Assembly (NCBI RefSeq): GCF_902506575.1
Contig: NZ_LR732544.1
Span: forward strand, 1,606,150 to 1,670,149
Length of the DNA stretch: 64,000 nucleotides
Direction: 5' to 3'
Source: Streptomyces mexicanus
GTDB lineage: Bacteria > Actinomycetota > Actinomycetes > Streptomycetales > Streptomycetaceae
Of this stretch, positions 55,652 through 64,000 are shown piece by piece. Within the stretch, counting starts at the first letter, position 1, and the number at the start of each line of letters is the position of its first letter. Below the pieces are notes generated by a model, which saw nothing but the letters and a program-made list of their open reading frames with translations, was not told the origin of the DNA and did no database searches. Both the position numbers and the translations under genes were made by a program.

Positions 55652-57276
55652 CACGCGGACACCTCCTGTACGTCGGCGTCGTCCGACCCGGCCTGCGCGA
55701 AGACCGCCGCGCCGGGTCGCACTCCGCGGGCCACGCTGACTCCCTGCAGGTGGGAGGTGCGCAGGATCGGGTAGTTGGCCTCGCCGCCCGGGCCGCCGGT
55801 CAATCCGGTGCCGCCGTGGGTGGGCAGCAGGGGCAGGAAGCCGATGTGGGAGTCGTTGACCTTGAGCAGCCCGCCGTTGCGGATCAGGCGCAGGAAGGTG
55901 TCGACGGTTCGCTCGCTGCCGGACCACAGCGAGTTGCGCAGCCCGTACTCGTTGGTGTTGACGAAGTCGGCGACCGCCACGAGGAGTTCGGCGTCGCCGG
56001 TGTCCTCGGGCACGACCACGGGCAGCAGCGGGAAGAACGTCTCATGGCGTACGGCGTCCAGGTCGCGCGCCGTCTTCAGGCCGTTCACGCGCAGCACGGT
56101 GGGCTCCAGGAAGAGCCCTCGGGTGTCGTCGGGCCGCCCGTGCACATCCAGGCGCCGGCCGCCGCACACCAGCTCGGCGCCGGCTTCGGTGGCCTGGCCG
56201 AGGACGTCGTAGAACCTGTCGGGGCGCAGGACGGGCGACAGCAGCGCGTCGGGTGCCTCCGGAGGGCCGGGCCTGATCGCGGCGGCCCGCTTGCGCAGCC
56301 GGGCGAGGAGTTCGTCGGCGACGCGGGGGTGGACGACGGCGCAGTTGGGCACCATGCAGATCTGCCCGGAGCCGTAGAAGGCCTCGGCGAGGGCGTCGGC
56401 GGCCAGGTCGAGGTCCGCGTCGTGCCAGACGACGCAGATGTCGTTGCCCGAGAGTTCGAGGACGGGCTTCTTGCCCCGGGCGACGCACTCGGCGCCGAAG
56501 GCGATGCCCTGCTCACTGCTGCCGAAGTACATGATGTCGTCGACCACAGGGCTGGCGAGCCACTGGTCGAGGGTGCCGCGGGCCTCGGAGCACAGCACCG
56601 ACAGAGCGGCCGCGGGGGCTCCCGCCCGTTCGAGGGCGGGGGCGATCAGCTCGCGCAGCGCGTACATCACGCCGAGGGGCGCGCTGCGCGGCGCGCGCAC
56701 GACGAGGGCGTTGCCGGCCGCGAGCGCCCAGATGCCGAGCAGGGCGTTGGCGACGGTGGCGTTCTGCGGCGGGTTGAGGCAGACGACCCCGTCGGCGACC
56801 CGGCGGACCTGGAGGGTGCGCGGGCCGTCCTGGGCGGTGTACCGCATCTGTCCGGCGAGGAAGGACCTGGTGGCGGCGCCGGTGTTGGCGAGCATGCCGG
56901 CCGCCTCCCAGCGGGCCAGGGCCCTGGGATGCCCCTCGGCGATCATCAGGTCGACGAGGGTGTCGTGGTGGGCGCGCACCAGGTCGTGGAACTCCTCCAC
57001 CACCCGCATGCGGCGTTCCAGGGGCGCCGCCGACCAGGTCCGTGCCGCGCCGGCCGCGAGCTCCAGCGCGGCGTTCATGTCGTCGGCGTCGGCGGTGGCG
57101 CACCGGCCGACGACGTCACCGCCGGCCTCGTCGAGCGAGAGGCGGCCCCGCTCCAGGCCGCGCTTGAGGCGGATGGCGCCGAAGAAGTCCTCCAGCATGG
57201 CGGAGGCGCGCAACGTGTAGATCCACTGCCGCCCGGGCTGTTCGGTGCCGCCGAGGTAGGAGCCGTAGCTGAGCAC
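55651..57276 (-). CDS. Aldehyde dehydrogenase-superfamily protein
   Basis: A 541-residue NAD(P)-dependent enzyme. ELSGNDICVV holds the general-base Glu region, and FYGSGQICMVPNC the catalytic Cys. CLNPPQNATVANALLGIWALAAG fits the cofactor site. GTG 57274-57276 is chosen because the next residues (LSYGSYLGG) look native, and the KS gene stop lies 5 bases before. It may oxidise an aldehyde, or reduce an acyl thioester to an aldehyde for the aminotransferase; the direction is not visible. Confidence 0.85.
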   Translation of the reverse strand: MLSYGSYLGGTEQPGRQWIYTLRASAMLEDFFGAIRLKRGLERGRLSLDEAGGDVVGRCATADADDMNAALELAAGAARTWSAAPLERRMRVVEEFHDLVRAHHDTLVDLMIAEGHPRALARWEAAGMLANTGAATRSFLAGQMRYTAQDGPRTLQVRRVADGVVCLNPPQNATVANALLGIWALAAGNALVVRAPRSAPLGVMYALRELIAPALERAGAPAAALSVLCSEARGTLDQWLASPVVDDIMYFGSSEQGIAFGAECVARGKKPVLELSGNDICVVWHDADLDLAADALAEAFYGSGQICMVPNCAVVHPRVADELLARLRKRAAAIRPGPPEAPDALLSPVLRPDRFYDVLGQATEAGAELVCGGRRLDVHGRPDDTRGLFLEPTVLRVNGLKTARDLDAVRHETFFPLLPVVVPEDTGDAELLVAVADFVNTNEYGLRNSLWSGSERTVDTFLRLIRNGGLLKVNDSHIGFLPLLPTHGGTGLTGGPGGEANYPILRTSHLQGVSVARGVRPGAAVFAQAGSDDADVQEVSA

Positions 57277-57281
57277 GGGCC

Positions 57282-60029
57282 TCACCGCTCCCCGTACTGG
57301 GCGACGGCGTCGTCGAAGGCGGCGGCCAGCGCGGTGATCCGCTCGCCGTCCTCGAACATCGTGAAGTGGTGGCCGGGGACCTTCTGCACCCGCAGCCGGC
57401 CGGTGATGTGGTCCTGCCACAGCGACTTGTCGCGCACGTTGATGCGCAATGCGTCGAGCAGCTCCGCCGGCTCGGACTCCTCCGCCTGCAGCAGCAGGAT
57501 GTCGCCGTCGAAGGGGCGGTCGGGGTAGTAGGTCTTGAGCATGTCGTGGTTGGCCTGCCAGATCCTCAGGAAACCCTCCTCGCGCAGGACGTCGACGTCG
57601 ACGCCGCGCATCAGGGAGGTCTGTTCGGACAGCACGTCGAACGCCGCGTCGAACTCCCCAGGGCTCAGGCGTCCGCCGACGTAGCTCTCGGGCACGTGGG
57701 TGTCGAGCATCAGCACCGGCTCGACCCGTTCGCCGGCGGCCTGGAGCTGCACGGCCATCTCGAAGGCGACGTTGCCGCCGAAGGAGTAGCCACCGAGCCG
57801 GTAGGGGCCGTGCGGCCGCACCGACCGGACGCGCTCGACGTACAGGGCGGCGAGGTCGCGCAGGGTCGCGGGACGCCGGCCGGTCCCGGCGGCGGGGAAG
57901 GACAGCGCGGTCAGCGGGACGGTGGAGTGCGAGACCTCGGCGAGCCGGACGTACAGCAGGTTGGTGCCGCCCGCCGGGTGCACCAGGAACAGGGGTGCGC
58001 CGTCGCCCTCGCGGACCGTGACCAGTCCGCGTCCGGTGGGTTCCCCGTCCCGGGCAGCGCGCACGGCTTCGGCCATCCGGCTCGGGGTGCGCAGGGTGCC
58101 GAAGGCGTCGAGGTCCAGGGTGACGCCGAAACGGTTCCGGAAGACACTGACGATCTCCACGGCGAGCAGCGAGTCCCCGCCGAGGTCGTGGTAGTCGTCC
58201 TCCGGGGCGATCCCGCGGACGCCCAGGTGCTCTTCCAGTACGGCGGTTACCTGCTCCAGCACGCCGTCGTCGGTGCCGGTCTCCGCCGCGGTGGTGACGG
58301 AGCCCGGCACCGGTGTGGCCGGCGGCCGCTCGGTGGACGGCTGCTGCCGGACCGGCCGGGGGGTGTCCGGCTCGATCCAGTGGCGCCGGGGGCGCAGGGG
58401 GTGGCCCGGCAGGGCGACCTTGCGGGCGAGGGGGAACGCCACGTCACCGTCCGGGAGTCGGCCGTTGGCCCCGTCGGCGATCAGCGCGTCGAGTCCCGCC
58501 CGCACTTCGTCGAGGTCCCCGGCGGTGAACGTGTGCGCCACCGGCTGCCGGGTACGGCCCGCGAAGAGGGTGTACGCGAGGTCGGCGAACCGGATCCCGG
58601 GGTGCTCGTCGAGGTGGGCGCGCAGCCGGCGGGCGAGGTCGCCGAGGGCACCGGCGTCGCGTGCGGACAGCACGATCGGGTACGGCGTCGCCCCCTGGTC
58701 CCGATCGGCGGGCGGGGCGGCGGGTGCCTGCACCAGAACACAGTGCGCGTTGGTTCCCCCGATGCCGAACGAGCTCACCGCGGCGGCCCGCAGCGGCTCG
58801 GCGTCGAAGCGGACCGCGGCGCGCGGCACCTCGTACGGCAGCCGGTCCAGCTGGAGGAACGGGTTGGGCTCGCTGATGTTGATCTGCGGCGGCACCGTCT
58901 GGTGGTGCAGCACGAGCACGGCCTTGATCAGTCCGGTGACCCCCGCGGCGGCGTCCAGGTGGCCGAGGTTGGCCTTGAGGCTGCCGATGAGGGTGCCCTC
59001 GGCGGGCGTGCCGGCGGCGCGGGGCGCGGCGGCGAGCGAACTCAGCTCCAGCGGGTCGCCGACCGCCGTGCCGGTGCCGTGGGTCTCGATGTAGCCGATG
59101 TCGCCGCCCGGGACCCCGGAGCCCTCGATCGCCCTGCGGATGACGGCCTGCTGCCCCGCCGTGCCCGGCGCGGTGTAGCCGATCTTCGCCGAGCCGTCGT
59201 TGTTGAGGGCGCTGCCGCGGATGACGGCGTAGATCCGGTCGCCGTCACGGCGGGCGTCGGCCAGCCGCTTGAGGACGACGACCCCGCAGCCGTTGCCCTT
59301 GATCGTGCCGGAGGACTGTGCGTCGAACACCCGGCAGTGCCCGTCGCGGGAGAGGATGCCGCCCTCCTGGTAGTCGTAACCGGCGGTCTGCGGGAAGCTG
59401 ATGCTCACGCCCCCGGCAAGCGCCGCGTCCACCTCGCCGTCGTTCAGGGCCCGGCAGGCCAGGTGCACCGCGGTGAGGGAACTGGAGCAGGCCGTCTGCA
59501 CGGTCATCGCGGGGCCGCTCAGGCCGAGTTTGTAGGCGACGCGGGTGGCGAGGAAGTCCTTGTCGTTGCCGAGCAGCACCGGGTAGGTCAGCGCGCCGTC
59601 CGCGTGCTCGGCCGAGCGCAGGACGTTGAAGAGCAGGTACGTCGAAAGGCTCCCGGCCGCGTACACGGCCACCTTCGCCCCGCCCCCGGTGACCAGGCCC
59701 GCGTCCTCGGCGGCCTCCCAGGCGCAGGTGAGCAGCACCCGGTGCTGCGGATCCATCAGGCGGGCGTCGCGCGGGGTGACGCCGAAGAAGTCCGCGTCGA
59801 ACAGGTCGGCGTCGGCGAGGTCGGCGCCGTAGGGCACGCGGGTGGGCGCGTCCACGTCCGCCGGGCTGACTCCGGCGTTCGTCATCTCCTCGGCGGAAAA
59901 GCGCCTCACGGCCTCGCCTCCGGACAGCAGCAGCTCCCACAGTTCGGGCACGCTCGCGGCGCCCGGGAACCGGCCGGCCATGCCGACGACGGCGATCGGG
60001 CCGGTGAAGGGATCGGGCTGGTCAGGCAT
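57282..60029 (-). CDS. Hybrid PKS protein: KS-(linker)-ACP-TE, no AT
   Basis: A 915-residue protein. Residues 10-440 are a type I ketosynthase with Cys181 (TACSSS), His317 (ETHGTGT) and His357 (ANLGHLD). Residues 440-560 are the KS-associated linker ending LPGHPLRPRRHWI, which normally follows an acyltransferase or tailoring domain. An ACP has Ser620 (LGGDSLLA). A type I thioesterase (675-915) has Ser749 (GYSFGG) and His in VPGHHFTMF. AT, KR, DH and ER are absent. Its start overlaps the A-PCP gene stop by eight bases. Confidence 0.9.
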   Translation of the reverse strand: MPDQPDPFTGPIAVVGMAGRFPGAASVPELWELLLSGGEAVRRFSAEEMTNAGVSPADVDAPTRVPYGADLADADLFDADFFGVTPRDARLMDPQHRVLLTCAWEAAEDAGLVTGGGAKVAVYAAGSLSTYLLFNVLRSAEHADGALTYPVLLGNDKDFLATRVAYKLGLSGPAMTVQTACSSSLTAVHLACRALNDGEVDAALAGGVSISFPQTAGYDYQEGGILSRDGHCRVFDAQSSGTIKGNGCGVVVLKRLADARRDGDRIYAVIRGSALNNDGSAKIGYTAPGTAGQQAVIRRAIEGSGVPGGDIGYIETHGTGTAVGDPLELSSLAAAPRAAGTPAEGTLIGSLKANLGHLDAAAGVTGLIKAVLVLHHQTVPPQINISEPNPFLQLDRLPYEVPRAAVRFDAEPLRAAAVSSFGIGGTNAHCVLVQAPAAPPADRDQGATPYPIVLSARDAGALGDLARRLRAHLDEHPGIRFADLAYTLFAGRTRQPVAHTFTAGDLDEVRAGLDALIADGANGRLPDGDVAFPLARKVALPGHPLRPRRHWIEPDTPRPVRQQPSTERPPATPVPGSVTTAAETGTDDGVLEQVTAVLEEHLGVRGIAPEDDYHDLGGDSLLAVEIVSVFRNRFGVTLDLDAFGTLRTPSRMAEAVRAARDGEPTGRGLVTVREGDGAPLFLVHPAGGTNLLYVRLAEVSHSTVPLTALSFPAAGTGRRPATLRDLAALYVERVRSVRPHGPYRLGGYSFGGNVAFEMAVQLQAAGERVEPVLMLDTHVPESYVGGRLSPGEFDAAFDVLSEQTSLMRGVDVDVLREEGFLRIWQANHDMLKTYYPDRPFDGDILLLQAEESEPAELLDALRINVRDKSLWQDHITGRLRVQKVPGHHFTMFEDGERITALAAAFDDAVAQYGER

Positions 60030-61941
60030 GAGTGTTCCCCCGTATGGCGTCTATGTGGGCGGCGAGCTGCCGCGTGGTGGTGTGCGTGAAGAGCTCGATC
60101 ATTTCCAGGCCGTCGACGTCCAGCCGCTCCCGCAGCCGTCGGTGCACCTCGACGACGTGCATGGACGAGCCGCCGATGTCGAAGAAGTTGTCGTCGGGCC
60201 CGAACGTCGCTGCCGGCAGCACGCTGCGCCAGACGTCCTCGACGACGTCGACGGTGGAGGCGGTGTCGGCGGTGGAGGCGGACTGTGCTGCCGAGGCCGG
60301 CCCCGGCACCGCGTCGGCGGCCGACGGCGGCCAGGGCAGGGCCCCGTCGTCGACCTTGCCGTTGACGGTCAGCGGCAGCGCCTCCACGCGGACGATGCTC
60401 GACGGCATCATGTACGGCGGCAGCAGCCGACGCAGCACGGAGCGCACCTCGGCGTCGCCGGGCAGCCCTCGGCCGGCGAGGAAGGCGACGAGCGAGGGAT
60501 GGTCCGCGTCCCGTTCGTCCAGACGCACCGCGCACTCCTGGGCGCCGGGCAGCGCCAGCAGCGCGGATTCGACCTCGCCCAGCTCGATGCGGAAACCCCG
60601 CAGTTGGACCTGTTTGTCGATGCGCCCGAGATGGACCAGGGTGCCGTCCGGCCGGACCAGGCCGAGGTCCCCGGAGCGGTAGACGACCGCGCCGTCCCGC
60701 ACCGGGAAGCGCTCGGCGGTCAGCTCGGGGCGGGCCAGATAGCCGCGGGTGACACCGGCGCCGCCGATGATCATCTCGCCGGGCACGCCCGGCGGGCACA
60801 GGTGTCCGTCCTCGTCGACGACGCGCACCGTCAGGTCGGACAGCGGCCGTCCGATGGCGGAGGCCGTCTCGTACTGCGCGTCCTGCTCGGTGACCGGGTG
60901 GTAGGTGACGTGCACGGTCGTCTCGGTGATGCCGTACATGTTGATCAGCCGGGTGCGGCGCCCCATGAGCGTGAACCAGGGCTGCAGCGCCGCGTACCGC
61001 AGTGCCTCACCGCCGAAGACGACGTACCGCAGGGCGAGGGCGTCGCGGTCCTCCGGGCGCAGCACCTTCAAAAGCTGGCCGAAGGCGGACGGCGTCTGGT
61101 TGAGGACGGTGACCTGCTCACGCACGAGGAAGTCGCGGAAGGAGTCGGGCGACTTGGCGACGGTCTCGGGGACGACGGCCAGGCGTCCGCCGTACAGCAG
61201 CGCGCCGAAGATCTCCCAGACGGAGAAGTCGAAGGCGTACGAGTGGAACAGGCTCCACACGTCACGCGGGCCGAAGCCGAAGTGTTCCTCGGTCGCGCGC
61301 AGCAGCCGCATCACGTTGCGGTGGGTGACCTGGACGCCCTTGGGCCGGCCGGTGGATCCGGAGGTGAAGATGACGTAGGCGTCAGCGTCCGGGTCGGCCG
61401 GCTGCCGGGGCGCCGGTCCGGCCGGGCCGGGAGCGAGGAGGTCGTCGGCGTGCAGGGCCGTGGTGCCGAGGCCGTGCCAGCGCGCCTCGTCCTCGACGAC
61501 GGGCAGGCCGTCGGGGAAGCTGCGCAGGATCTGTTCGATGCGCGCGGTGGGCGAGCCCGGGTCCAGCGGTACGTAGGTCTTGCGGGCCTTGAGGACGCCG
61601 AGGATCACGGCGACCAGCGCGGTGCCCCGGCGCATGGCGATGCCCACGTGCTGTCCGGGCACCTCCCGCACGAGCCGGGCCGCGATCCGGTCGGACAGCT
61701 CGTCGAGTTCGGCGTAGGTCAGCCGGTCCTCGCCCGCGGCGACCGCCGTGCGGCCGGGGAGCCGGTGCGCGATCTTGGTGAACCAGGCGTCCAGGGACCG
61801 GTCGACCTTGTGCGCCGGGCGCGCCACGTGCGGGTTGACCAAGTAGTCGAGTTGGGCCTCGGCCTGCGGGGAGAGCGCCGGGATGTCGGTGAGGGCGAGG
61901 GCGGGATCGGCCTGGACGCTGTCGAGGACGGTGCGCATCAC
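60022..61941 (-). CDS. NRPS adenylation-PCP protein, threonine-like code
   Basis: A 639-residue A-PCP protein. TSGSTGRPKG (193-202) is the ATP loop, and GRIDKQVQLRGFRIELGEVE and LPLTVNGKVD complete the A domain. Pocket residues are Asp238, Phe239, Trp242, Asn281, Val308, Gly310, Met335, Val343, His344 and the terminal Lys: DFWNVGMVHK, one step from the threonine code DFWNIGMVHK. The PCP has Ser in DIGGSSMHVV near the end. It sits 18 bases after the condensation gene and overlaps the KS gene. Confidence 0.9.
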   Translation of the reverse strand: MMRTVLDSVQADPALALTDIPALSPQAEAQLDYLVNPHVARPAHKVDRSLDAWFTKIAHRLPGRTAVAAGEDRLTYAELDELSDRIAARLVREVPGQHVGIAMRRGTALVAVILGVLKARKTYVPLDPGSPTARIEQILRSFPDGLPVVEDEARWHGLGTTALHADDLLAPGPAGPAPRQPADPDADAYVIFTSGSTGRPKGVQVTHRNVMRLLRATEEHFGFGPRDVWSLFHSYAFDFSVWEIFGALLYGGRLAVVPETVAKSPDSFRDFLVREQVTVLNQTPSAFGQLLKVLRPEDRDALALRYVVFGGEALRYAALQPWFTLMGRRTRLINMYGITETTVHVTYHPVTEQDAQYETASAIGRPLSDLTVRVVDEDGHLCPPGVPGEMIIGGAGVTRGYLARPELTAERFPVRDGAVVYRSGDLGLVRPDGTLVHLGRIDKQVQLRGFRIELGEVESALLALPGAQECAVRLDERDADHPSLVAFLAGRGLPGDAEVRSVLRRLLPPYMMPSSIVRVEALPLTVNGKVDDGALPWPPSAADAVPGPASAAQSASTADTASTVDVVEDVWRSVLPAATFGPDDNFFDIGGSSMHVVEVHRRLRERLDVDGLEMIELFTHTTTRQLAAHIDAIRGNTHA

Positions 61942-61959
61942 GGACAGCGGATCGGTGGT

Positions 61960-63150
61960 CTACTGCTCGTGCGAGCACTCGACGTTGACGGTGAAGGAGT
62001 GGCCGAAGTCCTCCACGTTCATGGACAGCGGGTACTTGACCAGTCGCCGCGGCTGGATGAGCCACTCCACCTCGCAGCCCGCCAGGCGCAGCCGGAGTGG
62101 CTCCTTGTAGTAGGTGAAGGTGTTGTCCGTGCTGAGCATGCCGCCGACGGCCCGGGGGCAGACCTCGCGGGCCGCGGCGGCGAGGTCGAAGTTCTGGTGG
62201 CGCAGCATGCCGGTCGTCGTGGCCTGCACCGAGCGGCACAGGTCGGCGAAGGTGTCGTGCTCGGTGAGGTCCACGGCCAGCGGCAGGGTGTTCACGAAGT
62301 ACCCGTACGCCTGCTTCTGGCGCAGTCCGCGACGGCCCGCCAGGGGCAGCCCGGTGACCAGCCGGCGGCCGCCGGTGCAGCGGGCGTAGGCCACCAGGTA
62401 GGCGGCCAGGAAGTAGGAGAACGGTGTGCAGCCGAGTTCCTTGGCCTGCTGCCGGATGCGGTCGCTGGTGGCGCCGTCCAGACGCAGACGCCGCTCCTCG
62501 CCGAGCAGGGCTCCGTCGGGGGCGCGGCGGCCCTGGAGACGGTCGTCGCCCAAGGTGGTGAGGTGTTCCAGCTGCTTGCGGAAGAAGGCCACCGCGTCGG
62601 GGCGCGGCGGGAGCGGGGTGACCAGCTCGCCGGGGTCGTCCTGGGTGGCCGGGGAGAGTTCGGCGTCCGGGTCGGCGTACAGCCGCTCCAGCTCCGCGAC
62701 GAAGTTGAAGTAGGAGTAGCCGTCCAGGACGATGTGCGAGAACAGCAGGGCCGCGTAGACGGCGTGGTCGTCCTGGTAGAGCGTGAAGTGGTACTGCTCG
62801 GGGGCGTCGGGCGGCAGCGGGGTGTCGGCGCGCTCGGCCAGTCGCCGGGCGACCTCCTCGCGTTGGTCGCCGCTGAGCCTGATCAGCGGGATGTCCTCGG
62901 CACGGGGCTCGGGTCGGGGCCGGTGTACGGCGAGGACCTGTCCTTTGTGTTGTTCGAAGACGGTGTTGAGGGCGCGGATGCCACGGCCGAGCCGGGCGAG
63001 CGCGATGCGCAGCCGGTCGATGTCGACGTCGCCGGTGATCCGGTAGGCACCGGCGAGGTTGAAGGCCGCGTTGTTGGTGAAGAGCTGGGTGTGGGTGTAG
63101 AGCTTGAGCTGCGCCGGAGTGGCCGGCCGTGCCGAGCGGCACTCAGTCAT
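61960..63150 (-). CDS. Free-standing NRPS condensation-like protein
   Basis: A 396-residue chloramphenicol-acetyltransferase-fold condensation protein. The active-site motif is SHIVLDG at 138-144; the usual first His of HHxxxDG is Ser, while the catalytic His139 and Asp143 remain. GYFVNTLPLAVDL, typical of C domains, also occurs. I took ATG 63148-63150; a GTG at 63186 would add a basic tail. It would join an acyl or aminoacyl group to the PCP of the next protein, or act as an ester/amide synthase. Confidence 0.85.
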   Translation of the reverse strand: MTECRSARPATPAQLKLYTHTQLFTNNAAFNLAGAYRITGDVDIDRLRIALARLGRGIRALNTVFEQHKGQVLAVHRPRPEPRAEDIPLIRLSGDQREEVARRLAERADTPLPPDAPEQYHFTLYQDDHAVYAALLFSHIVLDGYSYFNFVAELERLYADPDAELSPATQDDPGELVTPLPPRPDAVAFFRKQLEHLTTLGDDRLQGRRAPDGALLGEERRLRLDGATSDRIRQQAKELGCTPFSYFLAAYLVAYARCTGGRRLVTGLPLAGRRGLRQKQAYGYFVNTLPLAVDLTEHDTFADLCRSVQATTTGMLRHQNFDLAAAAREVCPRAVGGMLSTDNTFTYYKEPLRLRLAGCEVEWLIQPRRLVKYPLSMNVEDFGHSFTVNVECSHEQ

Positions 63151-63193
63151 GCGGGTTTCTCTCTTCGTCCGTCTCTTCGTGTTCACGGGCCGG

Positions 63194-63970
63194 TCAGTGA
63201 GCCGGCTTGCTGATGTCCCAGGCGACGGTGCGCGCGAGCCTGCGCGGCAGATGGCGCAGGCCCCACGCGGCGATCTTGTAGCGGAGGCTGGGGATGCTGA
63301 CGACCGTGCCCTTCTCGAGGTCTTTCAGGGCGGTACGGACCACGTCGTCGGCGCTCAGCCACAGCCAGGGCGGCGGGAAGCTGGTGGGGATTCCCGCGCG
63401 CTGGTGGAACTCCGTCCGGGTGTAGCCGGGCAACAGGGCCGTCATCCGCACTCCGGCGGAAGTGACCTGGTGCGAGGAGGCGAGGGACTCGGTGAAGGCG
63501 ATGATCCAGGCCTTGCTGGCCGGGTAGGTGGAGCTGAGCCAGGCCGGTCCGAGTCCGGCGACGCTGGCCACGTTGAGGATGGCTCCGGCACGGCGCTCGG
63601 TCATCGCGGTCAGGGCGGCGTCGGTCAGCCGCAGGACGGCGCGGACGTTGAGGTCGAGCAGGCGCTCCTCGGCGGCGATGCCCGTTGCCAGGAAGGGCCG
63701 CTCGTAGCCGATGCCGGCGTTGTTGACGAGCAGATCGACGGCGGGCTCGGCCCTGAGGCGATCGGTGACCGCGCCGCAGCCCTCGTCACTGGTCAGGTCG
63801 GCCGGGATGATCTCGACGTCGACTCCCTGCTCGCGCAGGTCCTCGGCACGCTCCTTGAGATCGGTCTCGGAACGTGCCACGAGAACGAGGTCGTAGCCCC
63901 GTGCCGCGAGATGACGGGCGAAGGCGCTGCCCAGTCCGGCGGTGGCTCCGGTGACGAGGGCGGTGGGCAT
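63194..63970 (-). CDS. Short-chain dehydrogenase/reductase
   Basis: A 258-residue SDR. VTGATAGLGSAFARHLA binds the cofactor, LVNNAGIGYERPF is the NAG motif, and the active site has Ser in VASVAGLG and Tyr-x-x-x-Lys in TYPASKAW. ARSETDLKERA after the second strand suggests NADPH. A C-terminal hydrophobic patch resembles those of the fatty-acyl/ketosteroid-type SDRs. It lies 43 bases upstream of the condensation gene and is the first cluster gene in view; more may follow to the right. Confidence 0.88.
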   Translation of the reverse strand: MPTALVTGATAGLGSAFARHLAARGYDLVLVARSETDLKERAEDLREQGVDVEIIPADLTSDEGCGAVTDRLRAEPAVDLLVNNAGIGYERPFLATGIAAEERLLDLNVRAVLRLTDAALTAMTERRAGAILNVASVAGLGPAWLSSTYPASKAWIIAFTESLASSHQVTSAGVRMTALLPGYTRTEFHQRAGIPTSFPPPWLWLSADDVVRTALKDLEKGTVVSIPSLRYKIAAWGLRHLPRRLARTVAWDISKPAH

Positions 63971-64000
63971 GGCGGTGACTCCCAGTCGTGGCGGGTGGGG

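Larger units (their letters stand above)
49247..63970 (-). other. Biosynthetic gene cluster, azoxy/N-N-bond type with NRPS-PKS genes
   Basis: Twelve leftward genes, many overlapping or nearly touching, form a likely single operon. It joins a VlmA/VlmB/VlmO-like set (seryl-type transfer, diiron oxidation, membrane protein), a flavoprotein of the acyl-CoA-dehydrogenase fold, an aldehyde dehydrogenase plus aminotransferase pair, and C, A-PCP and KS-ACP-TE proteins. No regulator, resistance gene or efflux pump is inside. The promoter and any further genes should lie beyond 64 kb. A carrier-bound or amine intermediate joined to threonine or a similar unit is plausible; the product is unknown. Confidence 0.8.

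Noticed and set aside
59842..63213. 1123-residue plus-strand frame across the NRPS genes
   Set aside because: It is a shadow of the A-PCP and condensation genes, whose motifs are unmistakable on the minus strand.

Overview
The window looks like chromosomal DNA of a Streptomyces or a close relative. The sequence is very GC-rich and codon third positions are almost always G or C. GTG and TTG starts are common. The gene set is typical of the genus: WhiB, an SsgA-like protein, PucR, LLM flavin enzymes, a DUF3558-like lipoprotein and PcaDC. I see no tRNA, rRNA, insertion sequence, prophage or CRISPR array.

Left part (1-26.4 kb), mostly housekeeping. A minus-strand group (0.7-4.9 kb) carries a carotenoid-desaturase-like FAD oxidoreductase, a macrodomain protein, an Ada/AlkA glycosylase and an O6-alkylguanine methyltransferase, which suggests alkylation repair. 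The 5' end of its first gene lies in one arm of a perfect 46-bp inverted repeat. A second minus-strand group (14.1-6.1 kb) encodes reductive pyrimidine breakdown: an aminotransferase, a PucR regulator, a beta-ureidopropionase-like amidase, dihydropyrimidinase, a TIGR03842-like LLM oxidoreductase and an NCS1 permease. No dihydropyrimidine dehydrogenase is visible. Then come a small XRE regulator, a ClpC-like ATPase, secreted gamma-glutamyltransferase, exonuclease III, an MBL hydrolase, an orphan PcaDC and a large XRE/NB-ARC/TPR (STAND) regulator.

Middle (26.5-49 kb), an accessory and stress region. It holds several alpha/beta hydrolases and esterases, WhiB, small acetyltransferase and AhpD-like proteins, an amidohydrolase, DoxX, an SsgA-like protein, an FMN reductase and LLM monooxygenase that look like the split CE1759/CE1758 pair, an AraC regulator, a cysteine hydrolase, Dps and a very large secreted sedolisin-type protein with kelch repeats. 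Two decayed genes (MaoC-like dehydratase, LysR fragment) mark the right edge. Repeats and palindromes lie in several intergenic spaces.

Right part (49.2-64 kb), a biosynthetic gene cluster transcribed leftward as one tightly coupled operon that probably continues past the window. In transcription order it encodes an SDR, a free-standing condensation domain, an A-PCP protein with a near-threonine code, a KS-ACP-TE protein with no AT, an aldehyde dehydrogenase, an acyl-CoA-dehydrogenase-fold flavoprotein, a class III aminotransferase, an SRPBCC protein, a small membrane protein (VlmO-like), a DUF2156 aminoacyltransferase-like protein (VlmA-like), a ferritin-like diiron protein (VlmB-like) and an alpha/beta hydrolase. 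The VlmA/VlmB/VlmO-like trio suggests a nitrogen-nitrogen bond product (azoxy or hydrazine type) joined to a small hybrid NRPS/PKS. This is the best candidate in the window for an undescribed system.
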